Assembly: GCF_000620645.1 (NCBI RefSeq)
Contig: NZ_KK211159.1
Span: 718,312 to 782,311 of the forward strand
Length of the DNA: 64,000 nt
Direction: 5' to 3'
Source of the DNA: Nocardioides sp. URHA0032
GTDB taxonomy: Bacteria > Actinomycetota > Actinomycetes > Propionibacteriales > Nocardioidaceae
Positions 32,077 through 40,551 of this stretch are shown piece after piece. Under the pieces are notes generated by a model, which saw only the letters and a program-made list of their open reading frames with translations, did no database searches and was not told the DNA's origin. The translations under genes and the position numbers were made by a program. Every line of letters starts with the position of its first letter. The stretch's first letter is position 1.

Positions 32077-32736
32077 TCAGAGCGGTGCGCCGTCGAACCG
32101 CTCCCGCGTGGCCAGCTCCTCCACGGGGACCCGGCGGAGCTTCGTGAGCTGGCGGACGGGCTTGCCGATCGGCACGACCGCCGCGACGGCGTACTGGTCG
32201 GGCAGCCCGAGCAGCTCCTTCACCGCCGGCTCCTGGGCGACCGCCATCGTGGTGATGGTGCCGCCGAATCCCTCGTTGCGCGCCGCGAGCAGGGTGTTCC
32301 AGACCAGCGGGTAGACCGAGGCCCCGCTGATCAGGCCGATCCGGTCGAGGTGCTGGTCCAACGCGGCGACGACGCCGAGGTCGACCACGAAGACCAGGAC
32401 GACGGCCGCAGTCAGCACCGGCTTCGTGAACGACTCCGGCACCTCGGTCGCCTCGATCTCGGCCTCGGAAGCGGCCGGCGCCTCGAGGGGGTTCCACGGG
32501 CTCTGGCCCGCCTTGATCTGGGCCACGTAGCGGCGTACGCCGGGCTTGTTCAGCTCGGCCAGCCGCTCGCGGGTGGCGGGGTCGCGGACCACGATCACCC
32601 GGGTGCCCTGGCGGTTGCCGCCGCTGGGTGCGAACCGGGCGTTGTCGAGGATCCTGCGCAGCGTCTCGTCCGGCAGCGGGTCCGCCGTGAACTCGCGTAC
32701 GGCCGGGGTGGTGCGCATGACGTCGTACAGGTCCAT
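32077..32736 (-). CDS. Nitroreductase family FMN protein
   Basis: A 219-aa flavoprotein with the nitroreductase fold. MRTTPAVREFTADPLPDETL and RFAPSGGNRQGTRVIVV bind FMN; SVYPLVWNTLLAARNEGFGGTI (given only as the YPLVWNTLLAARNEGFG part) is the dimer helix. It reduces nitro or quinone-like compounds using NAD(P)H; the substrate is unknown. Transcription and translation likely start together: a CAGGCT hexamer lies 6 bases before the ATG. Confidence 0.92.
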   Translation of the reverse strand: MDLYDVMRTTPAVREFTADPLPDETLRRILDNARFAPSGGNRQGTRVIVVRDPATRERLAELNKPGVRRYVAQIKAGQSPWNPLEAPAASEAEIEATEVPESFTKPVLTAAVVLVFVVDLGVVAALDQHLDRIGLISGASVYPLVWNTLLAARNEGFGGTITTMAVAQEPAVKELLGLPDQYAVAAVVPIGKPVRQLTKLRRVPVEELATRERFDGAPL

Positions 32737-32760
32737 GACCCGAGCCTGTCACGAGGCCGC

Positions 32761-32766
32761 TAGCGT
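32761..32766 (+). promoter_or_regulatory. -10 element TAGCGT for a leaderless transcript
   Basis: TAGCGT is followed by 7 bases and the ATG at 32774. It fits the window-wide leaderless pattern. Confidence 0.45.
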
Positions 32767-32773
32767 GCACGCC

Positions 32774-33130
32774 ATGAACCCTGTGATCGGACTGTCCCTC
32801 GGCCGGATCGCGGTCGGTGCCGTGGCGGTGGCGGACCCGGAGCGTGCCGCCCGCCTCTTCCAGCTCGACCCGGTGTCGAACCCGCAGCTCCCCTACGTCA
32901 CGCGGCTGTTCGGCGTCCGCGAGGTCGCCCTCGGCCTCGCGACGCTGATGAGCAGCGGCCGGACCCGCAAGGGCATGATCGGCCTCGGCATCGTGGTCGA
33001 CGCGGCCGACGGGGCGACCGGCTACCTCGCGATGCAGGACGGCACGGTCTCGCGGAAGACCGCGATGACGCTGATGGGTCCCGCGGTCGGTGCCGTGGGC
33101 TCGGGTCTCCTCGCGCTCGTCAAGCGCTGA
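32774..33130 (+). CDS. Small membrane protein, DUF4267-like
   Basis: A 118-aa protein with three or four hydrophobic helices and the motif TRLFGVREVALGLAT, which resembles DUF4267. Function unknown. It is divergent from the nitroreductase and ends 9 bp from the convergent TauE gene. Confidence 0.8.
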   Translation: MNPVIGLSLGRIAVGAVAVADPERAARLFQLDPVSNPQLPYVTRLFGVREVALGLATLMSSGRTRKGMIGLGIVVDAADGATGYLAMQDGTVSRKTAMTLMGPAVGAVGSGLLALVKR

Positions 33131-33139
33131 TCCACCGGG

Positions 33140-33904
33140 TCAGGTCAGCAGGAACACCGACAGCGCAACCACGCCGACCACGACGATCACCACGCGCAGC
33201 ACGGCGCTCGGCAGTCGGCGGCCTACGGTCGCGCCGAGCTGGCCGCCGATCACCGAGCCGATGCCGATGATCAGCACGACCCACCAGTCGACGGGCGCGA
33301 CGATCGCGAAGATCAGCCCGGCGACGGCGTTCACGAGCGCGGCGAGCACGTTCTTCACGCCGTTGAGGCGCTGGAGCGTCTCGTTGATGCCGATGCCCAT
33401 CACGGCCATCAGCAGCACGCCCTGGGCAGCGCCGAAGTAGCCGCCGTACACGCCGGTCACGAACACGGCCGGCCACACCCACCACGTGCCGTGGTACGGC
33501 AGGCCGCCGATGCCCTCGTGGCGGCGGGCGACCCAGGCGGAGATCCGCGGCTGGAACACCACGAGCACGAGGCCGAGCAGGATCAGCACCGGCACGATCG
33601 CCGTGAACGCGCCGTCCGGCAGCACCAGCAGCAGGGCCGCGCCCGCCGTACCGCCGAGCAACGAGGCCCCGCTGAGCCGCAGCACGCGAGGGCGCTGGCC
33701 GTCGAGCTCGCGGCGGTAGCCGATCGCGCCCGACACGGATCCGGGCACCAGGCCGATCGTGTTCGAGACGTTGGCAGTGACGGGCGGGACACCGAACGCC
33801 AGCAGCGTCGGGAACGTGATCAGCGTTCCCGACCCCACCACGGTGTTGATCGTCCCGGCCGCGACCCCGGCGAGCAGGACCGCGACGACCTCGAACGGCG
33901 TCAC
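33140..33904 (-). CDS. TauE/SafE-family sulfite/sulfonate exporter-like permease
   Basis: A 254-aa membrane protein with about eight helices in two repeats. GSGTLITFPTLLAFG and GGYFGAAQGVLLMAV are the repeat signatures of the TauE/SafE (DUF81) family, which exports sulfite or sulfoacetate or acts as a general anion permease. The start overlaps the stomatin-like gene stop by 4 bp. Substrate not determined. Confidence 0.93.
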   Translation of the reverse strand: MTPFEVVAVLLAGVAAGTINTVVGSGTLITFPTLLAFGVPPVTANVSNTIGLVPGSVSGAIGYRRELDGQRPRVLRLSGASLLGGTAGAALLLVLPDGAFTAIVPVLILLGLVLVVFQPRISAWVARRHEGIGGLPYHGTWWVWPAVFVTGVYGGYFGAAQGVLLMAVMGIGINETLQRLNGVKNVLAALVNAVAGLIFAIVAPVDWWVVLIIGIGSVIGGQLGATVGRRLPSAVLRVVIVVVGVVALSVFLLT

Positions 33905-35031
33905 TGGGCGGGCGGCACCTCACCCGGGTTGACGGCCGGATCGGTCTCGGCCGCCTCCGCGGCCGCGGCGCCCCTGCCCGGGTGGGCGGCACTGGCCGCC
34001 TCGGCGATCGCCGCCTCGACCGCCGCGCTGGTCTTGCTGAGCTCCGAGTCGGAGCGGGGCTCCACGGGCTCGCTCGGACCCATGTCGACCCGCTTGAGCG
34101 GACCCTCGACCTTCTGCGGGATGCCCTGGAGGTTCGTCATCGTCGACCCGAGTCCCTCGAGCGCCTTGCCGATCTCGCTCGGGACGATCCAGACCTTGTT
34201 CGCGTCGCCGTCGGCGATCTTCGGCAACATCTGGAGGTACTGGTAGGCCAGCAGCGACTGGTCCGGCTGCCCGTCGTGGATCGCCTGGAACACCGTCTGG
34301 ATCGCCTGTCCCTCACCCTGGGCGCGCAGGATCTGCGACTCCCGGTCGGCCTGTGCCCGGAGGATCTGCGACTCGCGGTCACCCTCGGCGTTGAGGATCG
34401 CGGCCTGCTTCGAGCCCTCGGCCGTCAGGATCGCGGCCTGCCGCGAGCCCTCGGCGGTCAGGATCACCGCCCGCTTCTCCCGGTCCGCACGCATCTGCTT
34501 CTCCATGGAGTCCTTGATCGACGGCGGCGGGTCGATGCCCTTGAGCTCGACCCGGTTGACCCGGATGCCCCACTTGCCGGTCGCCTCGTCGAGCACGCCG
34601 CGCAGGCCGGAGTTGATCTGGTCGCGACTGGTCAGCGTCTCCTCGAGGTCCATGCCGCCGACGATGTTGCGCAGCGTGGTCATCGTGAGCTGCTCGATCG
34701 CCTGGATGTAGTTGGCGATCTCGTACGTCGCCGCGATCGGGTCGGTGACCTGGAAGTAGATGACGGTGTCGATCGAGACCACGAGGTTGTCCTCGGTGAT
34801 CACCGGCTGCGGCGGGAAGCTCACCACCTGCTCGCGCAGGTCGATCAGGTAGCGGACCCTGTCGACGAACGGCACCACGATGTTGAGGCCGGCGGGCAGG
34901 GTCTTCAGGTACTTGCCGAAGCGCTCGACGACGCCGGCGCGGGCCTGCGGGATGATCCGCACGGTCTTCGCCAGCAGCACCACCACGAACAGCAGCAGCA
35001 GTGCGAGCAGGATCAGGATGACGAGCGGCAC
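33901..35031 (-). CDS. SPFH/band 7 (stomatin-like, QmcA-type) membrane protein
   Basis: A 376-aa protein. A single N-terminal membrane helix (VILILLALLLLFVVVLLA) is followed by a band 7 domain (GLNIVVPFVDRVRYLIDLRE; VTEDNLVVSIDTVIYFQV shortened here). Residues 188-242 are five hendecad repeats of the AxILxAEGxxQ type, forming a coiled coil, and the tail is Ala/Glu-rich. It probably builds ring scaffolds that organise membrane proteases. The downstream partner NfeD-like gene (20 bp upstream in transcription order) completes the conserved SPFH-NfeD pair. GTG start at 35031. Confidence 0.93.
   Translation of the reverse strand: MPLVILILLALLLLFVVVLLAKTVRIIPQARAGVVERFGKYLKTLPAGLNIVVPFVDRVRYLIDLREQVVSFPPQPVITEDNLVVSIDTVIYFQVTDPIAATYEIANYIQAIEQLTMTTLRNIVGGMDLEETLTSRDQINSGLRGVLDEATGKWGIRVNRVELKGIDPPPSIKDSMEKQMRADREKRAVILTAEGSRQAAILTAEGSKQAAILNAEGDRESQILRAQADRESQILRAQGEGQAIQTVFQAIHDGQPDQSLLAYQYLQMLPKIADGDANKVWIVPSEIGKALEGLGSTMTNLQGIPQKVEGPLKRVDMGPSEPVEPRSDSELSKTSAAVEAAIAEAASAAHPGRGAAAAEAAETDPAVNPGEVPPAQ
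34306..34470. repeat. Five in-frame 33-bp repeats encoding hendecads in the stomatin-like gene
   Basis: Five consecutive 11-residue units, ILTAEGSRQ-like in the first three and ILRAQADRE-like in the last two, are encoded by DNA with obvious 33-bp similarity. This is the coiled-coil region; copy number may vary between strains. Confidence 0.8.
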
Positions 35032-35051
35032 GGAAATCTCCTATCGGTCGG

Positions 35052-35513
35052 TCATTCGCCGAGCTCGGCGACCGGGTGTACGTACGCCGTGGCGCCACGG
35101 ATCTCGAAGACCTCCACGGTCGCGCCCGGTTCGATCGTCAGGTGCTCGTCGTACGGCGCCGCCGACCAGGTCTCGCCGGCCAGCTTGATCTGGCCGATGG
35201 CCAGGCCGGTGATGCGCGAGGTCACGACCGCCCGCTGCCCGACCAGCTTGCTGTGGCCGAGCTGGAGGTCCGGCCCCTGGTGCAGCCTGGCGACCAGGTT
35301 GGGGCGGACCAGCGCCAGCATCGCGATCGAGGCGAGGCCCGCCACGAGGATCTGGGCGATCACGGCGGCGCCCAGCACCGCCGTCACCGCACCCGCCAGC
35401 GCACCCACGGCGAGCATGATCAGCACCAGGTCGAGGCTGACCAGCTCGGCCGCACCGAGGACGGCGGCGACCCCGAGCCAGGCGGCCCAGGCGTTCTCGC
35501 TCAGCCAGTCCAT
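35052..35513 (-). CDS. NfeD-like membrane protein with C-terminal OB domain
   Basis: A 153-aa protein with two or three membrane helices (LGVAAVLGAAELVSLDLVLI; GAAVIAQILVAGLASIAM) and a C-terminal OB-fold (GQRAVVTSRITG to EIRGATAYVHP). NfeD proteins partner with SPFH proteins, as here (20-bp gap). A TAGGCT -10 sits 6 bases before the ATG within the stop of the ABC gene, so it can be transcribed on its own as a leaderless message. Confidence 0.92.
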   Translation of the reverse strand: MDWLSENAWAAWLGVAAVLGAAELVSLDLVLIMLAVGALAGAVTAVLGAAVIAQILVAGLASIAMLALVRPNLVARLHQGPDLQLGHSKLVGQRAVVTSRITGLAIGQIKLAGETWSAAPYDEHLTIEPGATVEVFEIRGATAYVHPVAELGE

Positions 35514-35519
35514 GACCCG

Positions 35520-35525
35520 AGCCTA
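35520..35525 (-). promoter_or_regulatory. -10 element TAGGCT for the NfeD/SPFH transcript
   Basis: On the minus strand TAGGCT ends 6 bases before the ATG at 35513. It overlaps the upstream ABC gene stop. Confidence 0.5.
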
Positions 35526-36317
35526 TCTGTGCCGGGTACGACGACGCGCGCTCCAGCGTCCTTCCTCGTGCGACAGCACGAGCGGCATCCCGAAGGTCGT
35601 CGCGAGGTTGTGCTCGGTGACGACGTCCGCGATCGGCCCCGCGGCGACCACCCGGCCGCCGCGCAGCAGCAGGGCGTGCGTGAAGCCCGGCGGGATCTCC
35701 TCCACGTGGTGCGAGACCAGCACCGTCGCCGGCGACCCCGGGTCCGCGGCCAGGACGGACAGCGTGGAGACCAGATCCTCGCGCCCGCCGAGGTCGAGCC
35801 CGGCGGCCGGCTCGTCGAGCAGCAGCAGCTCCGGGTCGGCCATCAGGGCGCGGGCGATCTGCACCCGCTTGCGCTCCCCCTCGCTGAGCGTCCCGAAGGT
35901 GCGGTCCACCAGGTGCACCGCGCCCACCTCGGTGAGCAGCTGGCTCGCACGCTCGTGGTCGAGCTCGTCGTACGCCTCCCGCCAGCGACCGACCACGCCG
36001 TACGACGCGGACACCACGACGTCGTGGACGCGCTCCGAGCGCGGGATCCGCTCGCCGAGCGCCGCGCTCGTCAGCCCGATCCGCGGCCGCAGCTCGAACA
36101 CGTCGACGGTCCCGAGCACCTCGTCGAGGATCCCGGCGACCCCCGCGGTCGGGTGGATCTGGGCGGACGCCACCTGGAGGAGCGTCGTCTTGCCGGCGCC
36201 GTTCGGCCCGAGGATCACCCACCGGTCCTTCTCCTCGACCCGCCAGGAGACGCCGTCGAGCAGGGTGGCCTGCCCGCGCCGGATGGTCACCTCGGCGAAG
36301 TCGAGCACGGCGGTCAT
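35523..36317 (-). CDS. ABC transporter ATP-binding protein (stand-alone)
   Basis: A 264-aa ATPase. Walker A LGPNGAGKTT, signature LSEGERKRVQIARAL (usual LSGGQ is LSEGE), Walker B LLLLDEPAAGLD and the His switch SHHVEEI are intact. No permease is adjacent. The motif set and C-terminal tail (DVVTEHNLATTFGMPLVLS) resemble the YlmA/ModF-like group of unknown transport partner. ATG 36317 is preferred to GTG 36326 because a TAGGGT -10 sits 7 bases upstream of it. Confidence 0.92.
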   Translation of the reverse strand: MTAVLDFAEVTIRRGQATLLDGVSWRVEEKDRWVILGPNGAGKTTLLQVASAQIHPTAGVAGILDEVLGTVDVFELRPRIGLTSAALGERIPRSERVHDVVVSASYGVVGRWREAYDELDHERASQLLTEVGAVHLVDRTFGTLSEGERKRVQIARALMADPELLLLDEPAAGLDLGGREDLVSTLSVLAADPGSPATVLVSHHVEEIPPGFTHALLLRGGRVVAAGPIADVVTEHNLATTFGMPLVLSHEEGRWSARRRTRHR

Positions 36318-36324
36318 GTGGATC

Positions 36325-36362
36325 ACCCTATCGACCGCCGGTACGACGCTCGCGCGTATCCT
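36325..36362. promoter_or_regulatory. Divergent leaderless promoters for the ABC ATPase and hypothetical gene
   Basis: TAGGGT on the minus strand (36325-36330) is 7 bases before ATG 36317. TATCCT on the plus strand (36357-36362) is 8 bases before GTG 36371. Both genes appear leaderless. Confidence 0.55.
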
Positions 36363-36370
36363 CGGCGGCC

Positions 36371-37105
36371 GTGACGACCGTGCTGCCCGCCTCCGCGCGC
36401 CTGGCCTGGTGGGGCACGGCCTGGCTGCGCGGGCACGCCGTCCCCGACCTCGTGCTGGACGCCGTCATCGGCGAGGACGCCACCCACGTCGTGGTGGGTC
36501 TGCCGGAGACCGACGGCACCGCGACGCTCGTGCAGGGGCTGGCCGCGCTGCGCCGGCGTGGGGCGACGGGCTTCGGGGCGGCGTTCCCGGCCGAGGGCGA
36601 CCCGGTCGGCCTCGGCGGGCCGGCTGAGTTCAACCGGGACGCGCTCGAGGTGGGTGAGGCGGTCCTCGTCGACGGAACCGGACTCGGGCTGGTCCCGGGT
36701 CGCACGGGCGCGGCGGTGGTCTGGACGGTGCAACCGGCCGGGCGCCGCCAGCTGCCGGACGTCGGCGAGGCCGACCGGACCCTGCGCAGCGGCCTGCTGG
36801 AGACGGCGCAGGCGCTGGCCGACCTCGACGTCGCACGCTGGCGTCCGGAGGTCGCGGACCGGCTACTGGACCTGCGGCACCGGGAGGCGGTCGACGCGCC
36901 GGACGGCGTCCCCACCCGGTGCGTCGAGCTCGCCGCACGGGCACTCCAGGCGACCGCGATCGTCGAGCTCGCGCTCGAGGACGACGGCGGCGCGCTCTCG
37001 GCGTACGAGATCCAGCAGCGGCGGGCCGCGCTCGTCCCGCTCGAACGGGCCGGACGGGGGGCACTGACCGCGGCCTGCTCTCCCGAGGCGTGGCCGCCGC
37101 ACTGA
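36371..37105 (+). CDS. Conserved hypothetical protein
   Basis: A 244-aa soluble protein unknown to me. It begins with an Ala/Leu-rich segment (LAWWGTAWLRGHAVPDLVLD), then a beta-rich middle and a helical C-terminus (RALQATAIVELALEDDGG). No catalytic motif is obvious. It lies upstream of serB with a 35-bp gap in the same direction and may be co-transcribed. GTG 36371 is chosen by its TATCCT -10. Confidence 0.75.
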   Translation: MTTVLPASARLAWWGTAWLRGHAVPDLVLDAVIGEDATHVVVGLPETDGTATLVQGLAALRRRGATGFGAAFPAEGDPVGLGGPAEFNRDALEVGEAVLVDGTGLGLVPGRTGAAVVWTVQPAGRRQLPDVGEADRTLRSGLLETAQALADLDVARWRPEVADRLLDLRHREAVDAPDGVPTRCVELAARALQATAIVELALEDDGGALSAYEIQQRRAALVPLERAGRGALTAACSPEAWPPH

Positions 37106-37140
37106 GCGCGGGCCGGCCGGACGATAGCCTCGCGACCGAG

Positions 37141-38355
37141 ATGACTGAAGCGAAGCCGGAGACCCTCCTCATCACGCTCAGCGGCAAGGACCGCCCCGGC
37201 GTGACCTCGTCGGTGTTCACCGCGCTGTCAGGTGTCGGGGTCGAGGTGCTCGACATCGAGCAGATCGTGCTGCGTGGCCGGCTGATCCTCGGCGTGCTGG
37301 TCACCGCACCCCGCAACGTCCGCCGGGCCACCGACGCGGTGCAGGCGACGGCGCAGCAGCTCGGCATGACCGTCGACGTCGAGAGCGGTGTCGGCGACAA
37401 CCGGTCGCGCGGGTCCGGACGCTCCCACGTGACCGTGATCGGCGCGCCCCTGCGCGCCTCCGCCATGGCCGCGGTCGCCGGCCGGATCGCCGACTCCGGT
37501 GCCAACATCGACCGCATCGAGCGGATGGCGCGCTACCCGGTCACCGCGATCGACCTGCACGTCAGCGGGGCCGACACCGAGGTGCTGCGCTCGGTGCTCG
37601 CGGTCGAGGCGGCTCGGCAGTCCATCGACATCGCCGTGCAGCCCGCGACCCTGCTGCGGCGCGGCACCCGGCTGATCGTCATGGACGTCGACTCGACGCT
37701 CATCCAGGGCGAGGTGATCGAGATGCTCGCCGCCCACGCGGGGTGCGAGGCCGAGGTCGCGAAGGTCACCGAGGCCGCGATGCGCGGCGAGATCGACTTC
37801 GAGGAGTCGCTCCTCGCGCGGGTGGCGCTGCTGGAGGGGGTGCCCGAGATGGCGCTCGACGAGGTGTACGACGCGATCGTGCTCGCCCCGGGTGCACGGA
37901 CCATGGTGCGGACCCTGCGCCGGCTCGGCTACCGGTTCGCCATCGTCTCGGGCGGGTTCTCCCAGATCGCCGACCGGCTGGCCGCCGACCTGGGCATCCA
38001 CTTCGCGCGCGCCAACGAGCTGGAGATCGTGGACGGCCGGCTCACCGGCCGGATCGTCGGTCCCGTCGTGGACCGGGCCGGTAAGGCCGCGGCGCTGCGC
38101 GAGTTCGCCGCCGAGATCGGCGTGCCCGACGCCGCGGTGATCGCGATCGGCGACGGCGCGAACGACCTCGACATGCTGAACGCGGCCGGCCTCGGCATCG
38201 CGTACAACGCCAAGCCCCTGGTCCGCGACGCCGCGGACACCGCGGTGAACGTGCCGTACCTCGACACGATCATGTACCTGCTCGGGATCAGCCGCGAGGA
38301 GGTCGAGGCCGCCGACGCGGAGGTGGGCATCGTGACGCCGGCGCCGCCGGTCTAG
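37141..38355 (+). CDS. serB: Phosphoserine phosphatase SerB with N-terminal ACT domains
   Basis: A 404-aa enzyme for the last step of serine synthesis. Two ACT-like regulatory domains occupy about residues 1-165 (LSGKDRPGVTSSVFTAL), followed by the HAD phosphatase: motif I DVDSTL with Asp182/Asp184, motif II VSGGFSQ, and motif III GDGANDLDML with Lys in DRAGKAAA. Serine probably feeds back through the ACT domains. The ATG at 37141 is well placed, with TAGCCT 10 bases upstream. Repeat copy B follows the stop. Confidence 0.96.
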   Translation: MTEAKPETLLITLSGKDRPGVTSSVFTALSGVGVEVLDIEQIVLRGRLILGVLVTAPRNVRRATDAVQATAQQLGMTVDVESGVGDNRSRGSGRSHVTVIGAPLRASAMAAVAGRIADSGANIDRIERMARYPVTAIDLHVSGADTEVLRSVLAVEAARQSIDIAVQPATLLRRGTRLIVMDVDSTLIQGEVIEMLAAHAGCEAEVAKVTEAAMRGEIDFEESLLARVALLEGVPEMALDEVYDAIVLAPGARTMVRTLRRLGYRFAIVSGGFSQIADRLAADLGIHFARANELEIVDGRLTGRIVGPVVDRAGKAAALREFAAEIGVPDAAVIAIGDGANDLDMLNAAGLGIAYNAKPLVRDAADTAVNVPYLDTIMYLLGISREEVEAADAEVGIVTPAPPV

Positions 38356-38370
38356 GCGCCTTCGTCCCGG

Positions 38371-38462
38371 GTTCACCAGGGGATCCCGTCGAACCGGCAC
38401 TTCCCACGGCCTGCCCGCCGTGGGAGGTGCGAGCTTCCCCGGAGACCATGGTGAAGCGACAG
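38371..38462. repeat. Dispersed palindromic repeat, copy B
   Basis: Begins GTTCACCAGGGGATCCCG and ends GACCATGGTGAAGCGACAGC, with a central stem TCCCACGGC/GCCGTGGGA (9 bp, loop about 5). It aligns end to end with copy A and shares its left half with copy C. It lies 15 bases after the serB stop and convergent to the sixA stop, so it could terminate both. Confidence 0.8.
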
Positions 38463-38488
38463 CCGTCGGTCAGCCGCGAGCCCGCGAC

Positions 38489-39001
38489 TCAGCCGCGACC
38501 CACGTGGTAGCCGACCAGCCGGGCGACCCCCTCGGCGAGGTCGGCCCAGGAGCCGTCGTAGGAGAAGACGGCCGTCGCGCTGGTCGGGAAGCCGCTGAGC
38601 AGCTCGTTCTCGAGCTCCGGGTCGCCCTCGCCGTCGCCGAGCAGCTGGGCGAGGGAGGCCATCGTCGGGTTGTGGCCGATCACCACGAGCGCCTGCACCG
38701 CGTCGTCCACCCGCGTGATCAGGTCGACCACCGTGTCGGGCTCGGCGGCGTACAGGCCGCGGTCGACGTCGGGTGCCAGGTCCCAGCCGCCGCCCTCGGT
38801 GAGCGACGCCCACGTCTCCCGGGCGCGGGTCGCGGCCGACACGAGGGCCCGGTCGGGCGTGAATCCCTGCCGTGCGAGCCAGGCGCCCGCGTCCGCGGCA
38901 TCGGCGCGGCCGCGGGGGGTGAGCGCACGCTCGAAGTCGGTCGGCCCGCCCTGCTCGGCCTTCGCGTGGCGCACCACCACCAGGCGGCGACTCACGCTCA
39001 C
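38489..39001 (-). CDS. SixA-type phosphohistidine phosphatase
   Basis: A 170-aa histidine phosphatase. VVVRHAKAEQ gives the RHG-type nucleophile His; a second catalytic His is in VVIGHNPTMASLAQLL. The short length matches SixA, which dephosphorylates phospho-histidine in signalling or PTS proteins. Its start overlaps the enoyl reductase stop by 4 bp, so it is the last gene of the fabG-inhA operon. Confidence 0.94.
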   Translation of the reverse strand: MSVSRRLVVVRHAKAEQGGPTDFERALTPRGRADAADAGAWLARQGFTPDRALVSAATRARETWASLTEGGGWDLAPDVDRGLYAAEPDTVVDLITRVDDAVQALVVIGHNPTMASLAQLLGDGEGDPELENELLSGFPTSATAVFSYDGSWADLAEGVARLVGYHVGRG

Positions 39002-39780
39002 GCCCCCATCGCGTGGAACCCGCCGTCCACGTGGACGATCTCACCGGTGGTGGCCGGGAAGAAGTCCGACAGCAGAGCGCACACGGCCTTCGCGGTGGGT
39101 GTCTGGTCGGTGTTGTCCCAGCCGAGGGGCGACCGGTCGCTCCACATCGCCTCGAGGTCCTCGAACCCCGGGATCGCCTTCGCGGCCAGCGTCTTGAGCG
39201 GTCCCGCGGACACGAGGTTGACCCTGATCCCCTCGGGTCCCAGGTCACGCGCGAGGTAGCGCGAGCAGGACTCCAGCCCGGCCTTCGCCACGCCCATCCA
39301 GTCGTACGCCGGCCAGGCGACGGTCGCGTCGAAGGTCAGCCCGACGACCGAGCCGCCGCCGGGCATCAGCGGCCGACAGGCCTGGGTCAGCGACATCAAC
39401 GAGTACGCCGAGACCTGGACGGCCTGCGCGACGTCCGGCCACGGACCGGTGAGGAACTTGCCGCCGAGAAGCGTCTCCGGGTTGCCGTAGGCGATCGAGT
39501 GCACCACCCCGTCGAGCCCGGCGTCCGGGCCCAAGTGCTCGCGCACCTGGTCGGCGAGGCCGGCGAGATGCTCCTCGTCGGTCACGTCCAGCTCCAGCAC
39601 CGGCGGCTCGACGGGCAGCCGCCTCGCGATCCGGCGGGTGATGCCGAGCGCGCGACCGAAGTTCGAGATGAGGACGGTCGCGCCCTGCTCCTGCGCGACC
39701 TTCGCGGTCGCGAAGCCGATCGAGGAGTCCATCGTCACACCCGCGACGAGGATGCGCTTGCCCTCGAGGATTCCACCCAT
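38998..39780 (-). CDS. inhA: NADH-dependent enoyl-ACP reductase, InhA/FabI type
   Basis: A 260-aa reductase that completes each round of fatty-acid elongation. GVTMDSSIGFATAKVAQEQG is the cofactor fold, HSIAYG holds the nicotinamide, and Tyr159 with Lys166 (YDWMGVAK) make the catalytic pair, in line with Tyr158/Lys165 of mycobacterial InhA. It lies one base after fabG in the same operon, the fabG1-inhA order of mycobacteria (from memory). Isoniazid-sensitive residues are not assessed. Confidence 0.95.
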   Translation of the reverse strand: MGGILEGKRILVAGVTMDSSIGFATAKVAQEQGATVLISNFGRALGITRRIARRLPVEPPVLELDVTDEEHLAGLADQVREHLGPDAGLDGVVHSIAYGNPETLLGGKFLTGPWPDVAQAVQVSAYSLMSLTQACRPLMPGGGSVVGLTFDATVAWPAYDWMGVAKAGLESCSRYLARDLGPEGIRVNLVSAGPLKTLAAKAIPGFEDLEAMWSDRSPLGWDNTDQTPTAKAVCALLSDFFPATTGEIVHVDGGFHAMGA

Positions 39781-39781
39781 G

Positions 39782-40513
39782 TCAGTGCCCCATTCCGAGT
39801 CCACCGTCGACCGGGATGACCGCACCGGTGACGTACGCCGCGCCGGGGCCGGTCAGCCACAGCACCGTCTCCGCGATCTCGTCGACCGCGCCGTACCGGC
39901 CCAGCGGCACCTGCGCGAGGATCGCGGTCTTCTGCTCGTCGCTGAGCACGCCCGTCATGTCGGTGTCGATGAAGCCCGGCGCGACGACGTTCGCGGTGAT
40001 CGACCGGGATCCCAGCTCGCGAGCGATCGAGCGGGCCATGCCGACCAGGCCGGCCTTGGAGGCCGCGTAGTTGACCTGCCCCGCCGAGCCGAGCAGTCCG
40101 ACGACCGAGGAGATGAAGACGATCCGGCCCCGCCGGAGCCGGAGCATCCCCTTGGAGGCGCGCTTGGCGAGCCGGAAGGAGCCCGTCAGGTTGGTGTCGA
40201 TCACCGTCGACCAGTCCTCGTCGGACATCCGCAGCATCAGGGTGTCGGCGGTGATGCCGGCGTTGGCGACCAGCACCTCCACGGGCCCGTGCGCCTCCTC
40301 GATGGTGGCGAACGCCGCCTCCACCTGGGCCGGATCAGTGATGTCGCACCGGACGTCGAGCGCGCCGTCGGGGGCGCCGCCACTGCGTGTGGTGACGGCG
40401 ACCTGGTCGCCGTTGCGCACGAAGGCCTCCGCGATGGCGCGACCGATGCCGCGGTTGCCGCCGGTCACCAGGACCGACCTGGGCTCCTGGGCCGTGCTGT
40501 CTCCTGGGCTCAC
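39782..40513 (-). CDS. fabG: 3-oxoacyl-ACP reductase, FabG/MabA type
   Basis: A 243-aa SDR of fatty-acid synthesis. TGGNRGIGRAI cofactor motif, ANAGI, Ser135/136, Tyr149 and Lys153 (NYAASK), and IPVDGGLGMGH. It heads the fabG-inhA-sixA operon. The GTG at 40513 has a TAGCGT -10 only 8 bases upstream and a perfect GTCACGTGAC palindrome between them. Confidence 0.95.
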   Translation of the reverse strand: MSPGDSTAQEPRSVLVTGGNRGIGRAIAEAFVRNGDQVAVTTRSGGAPDGALDVRCDITDPAQVEAAFATIEEAHGPVEVLVANAGITADTLMLRMSDEDWSTVIDTNLTGSFRLAKRASKGMLRLRRGRIVFISSVVGLLGSAGQVNYAASKAGLVGMARSIARELGSRSITANVVAPGFIDTDMTGVLSDEQKTAILAQVPLGRYGAVDEIAETVLWLTGPGAAYVTGAVIPVDGGLGMGH

Positions 40514-40527
40514 GTCACGTGACGCTA
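40514..40527 (-). promoter_or_regulatory. Leaderless promoter and GTCACGTGAC palindrome for fabG-inhA
   Basis: On the minus strand TAGCGT (40522-40527) is 8 bases before GTG 40513. The 10-bp palindrome at 40514-40523 covers the predicted transcription start, so a binder there would repress fatty-acid synthesis genes. Confidence 0.5.
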
Positions 40528-40551
40528 GCGACTACCGCCGAGTACGGGGAA

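Noticed and set aside
33982..36627. A long plus-strand frame opposite the SPFH, NfeD and ABC genes
   Set aside because: Antisense artefact; no recognisable domain.
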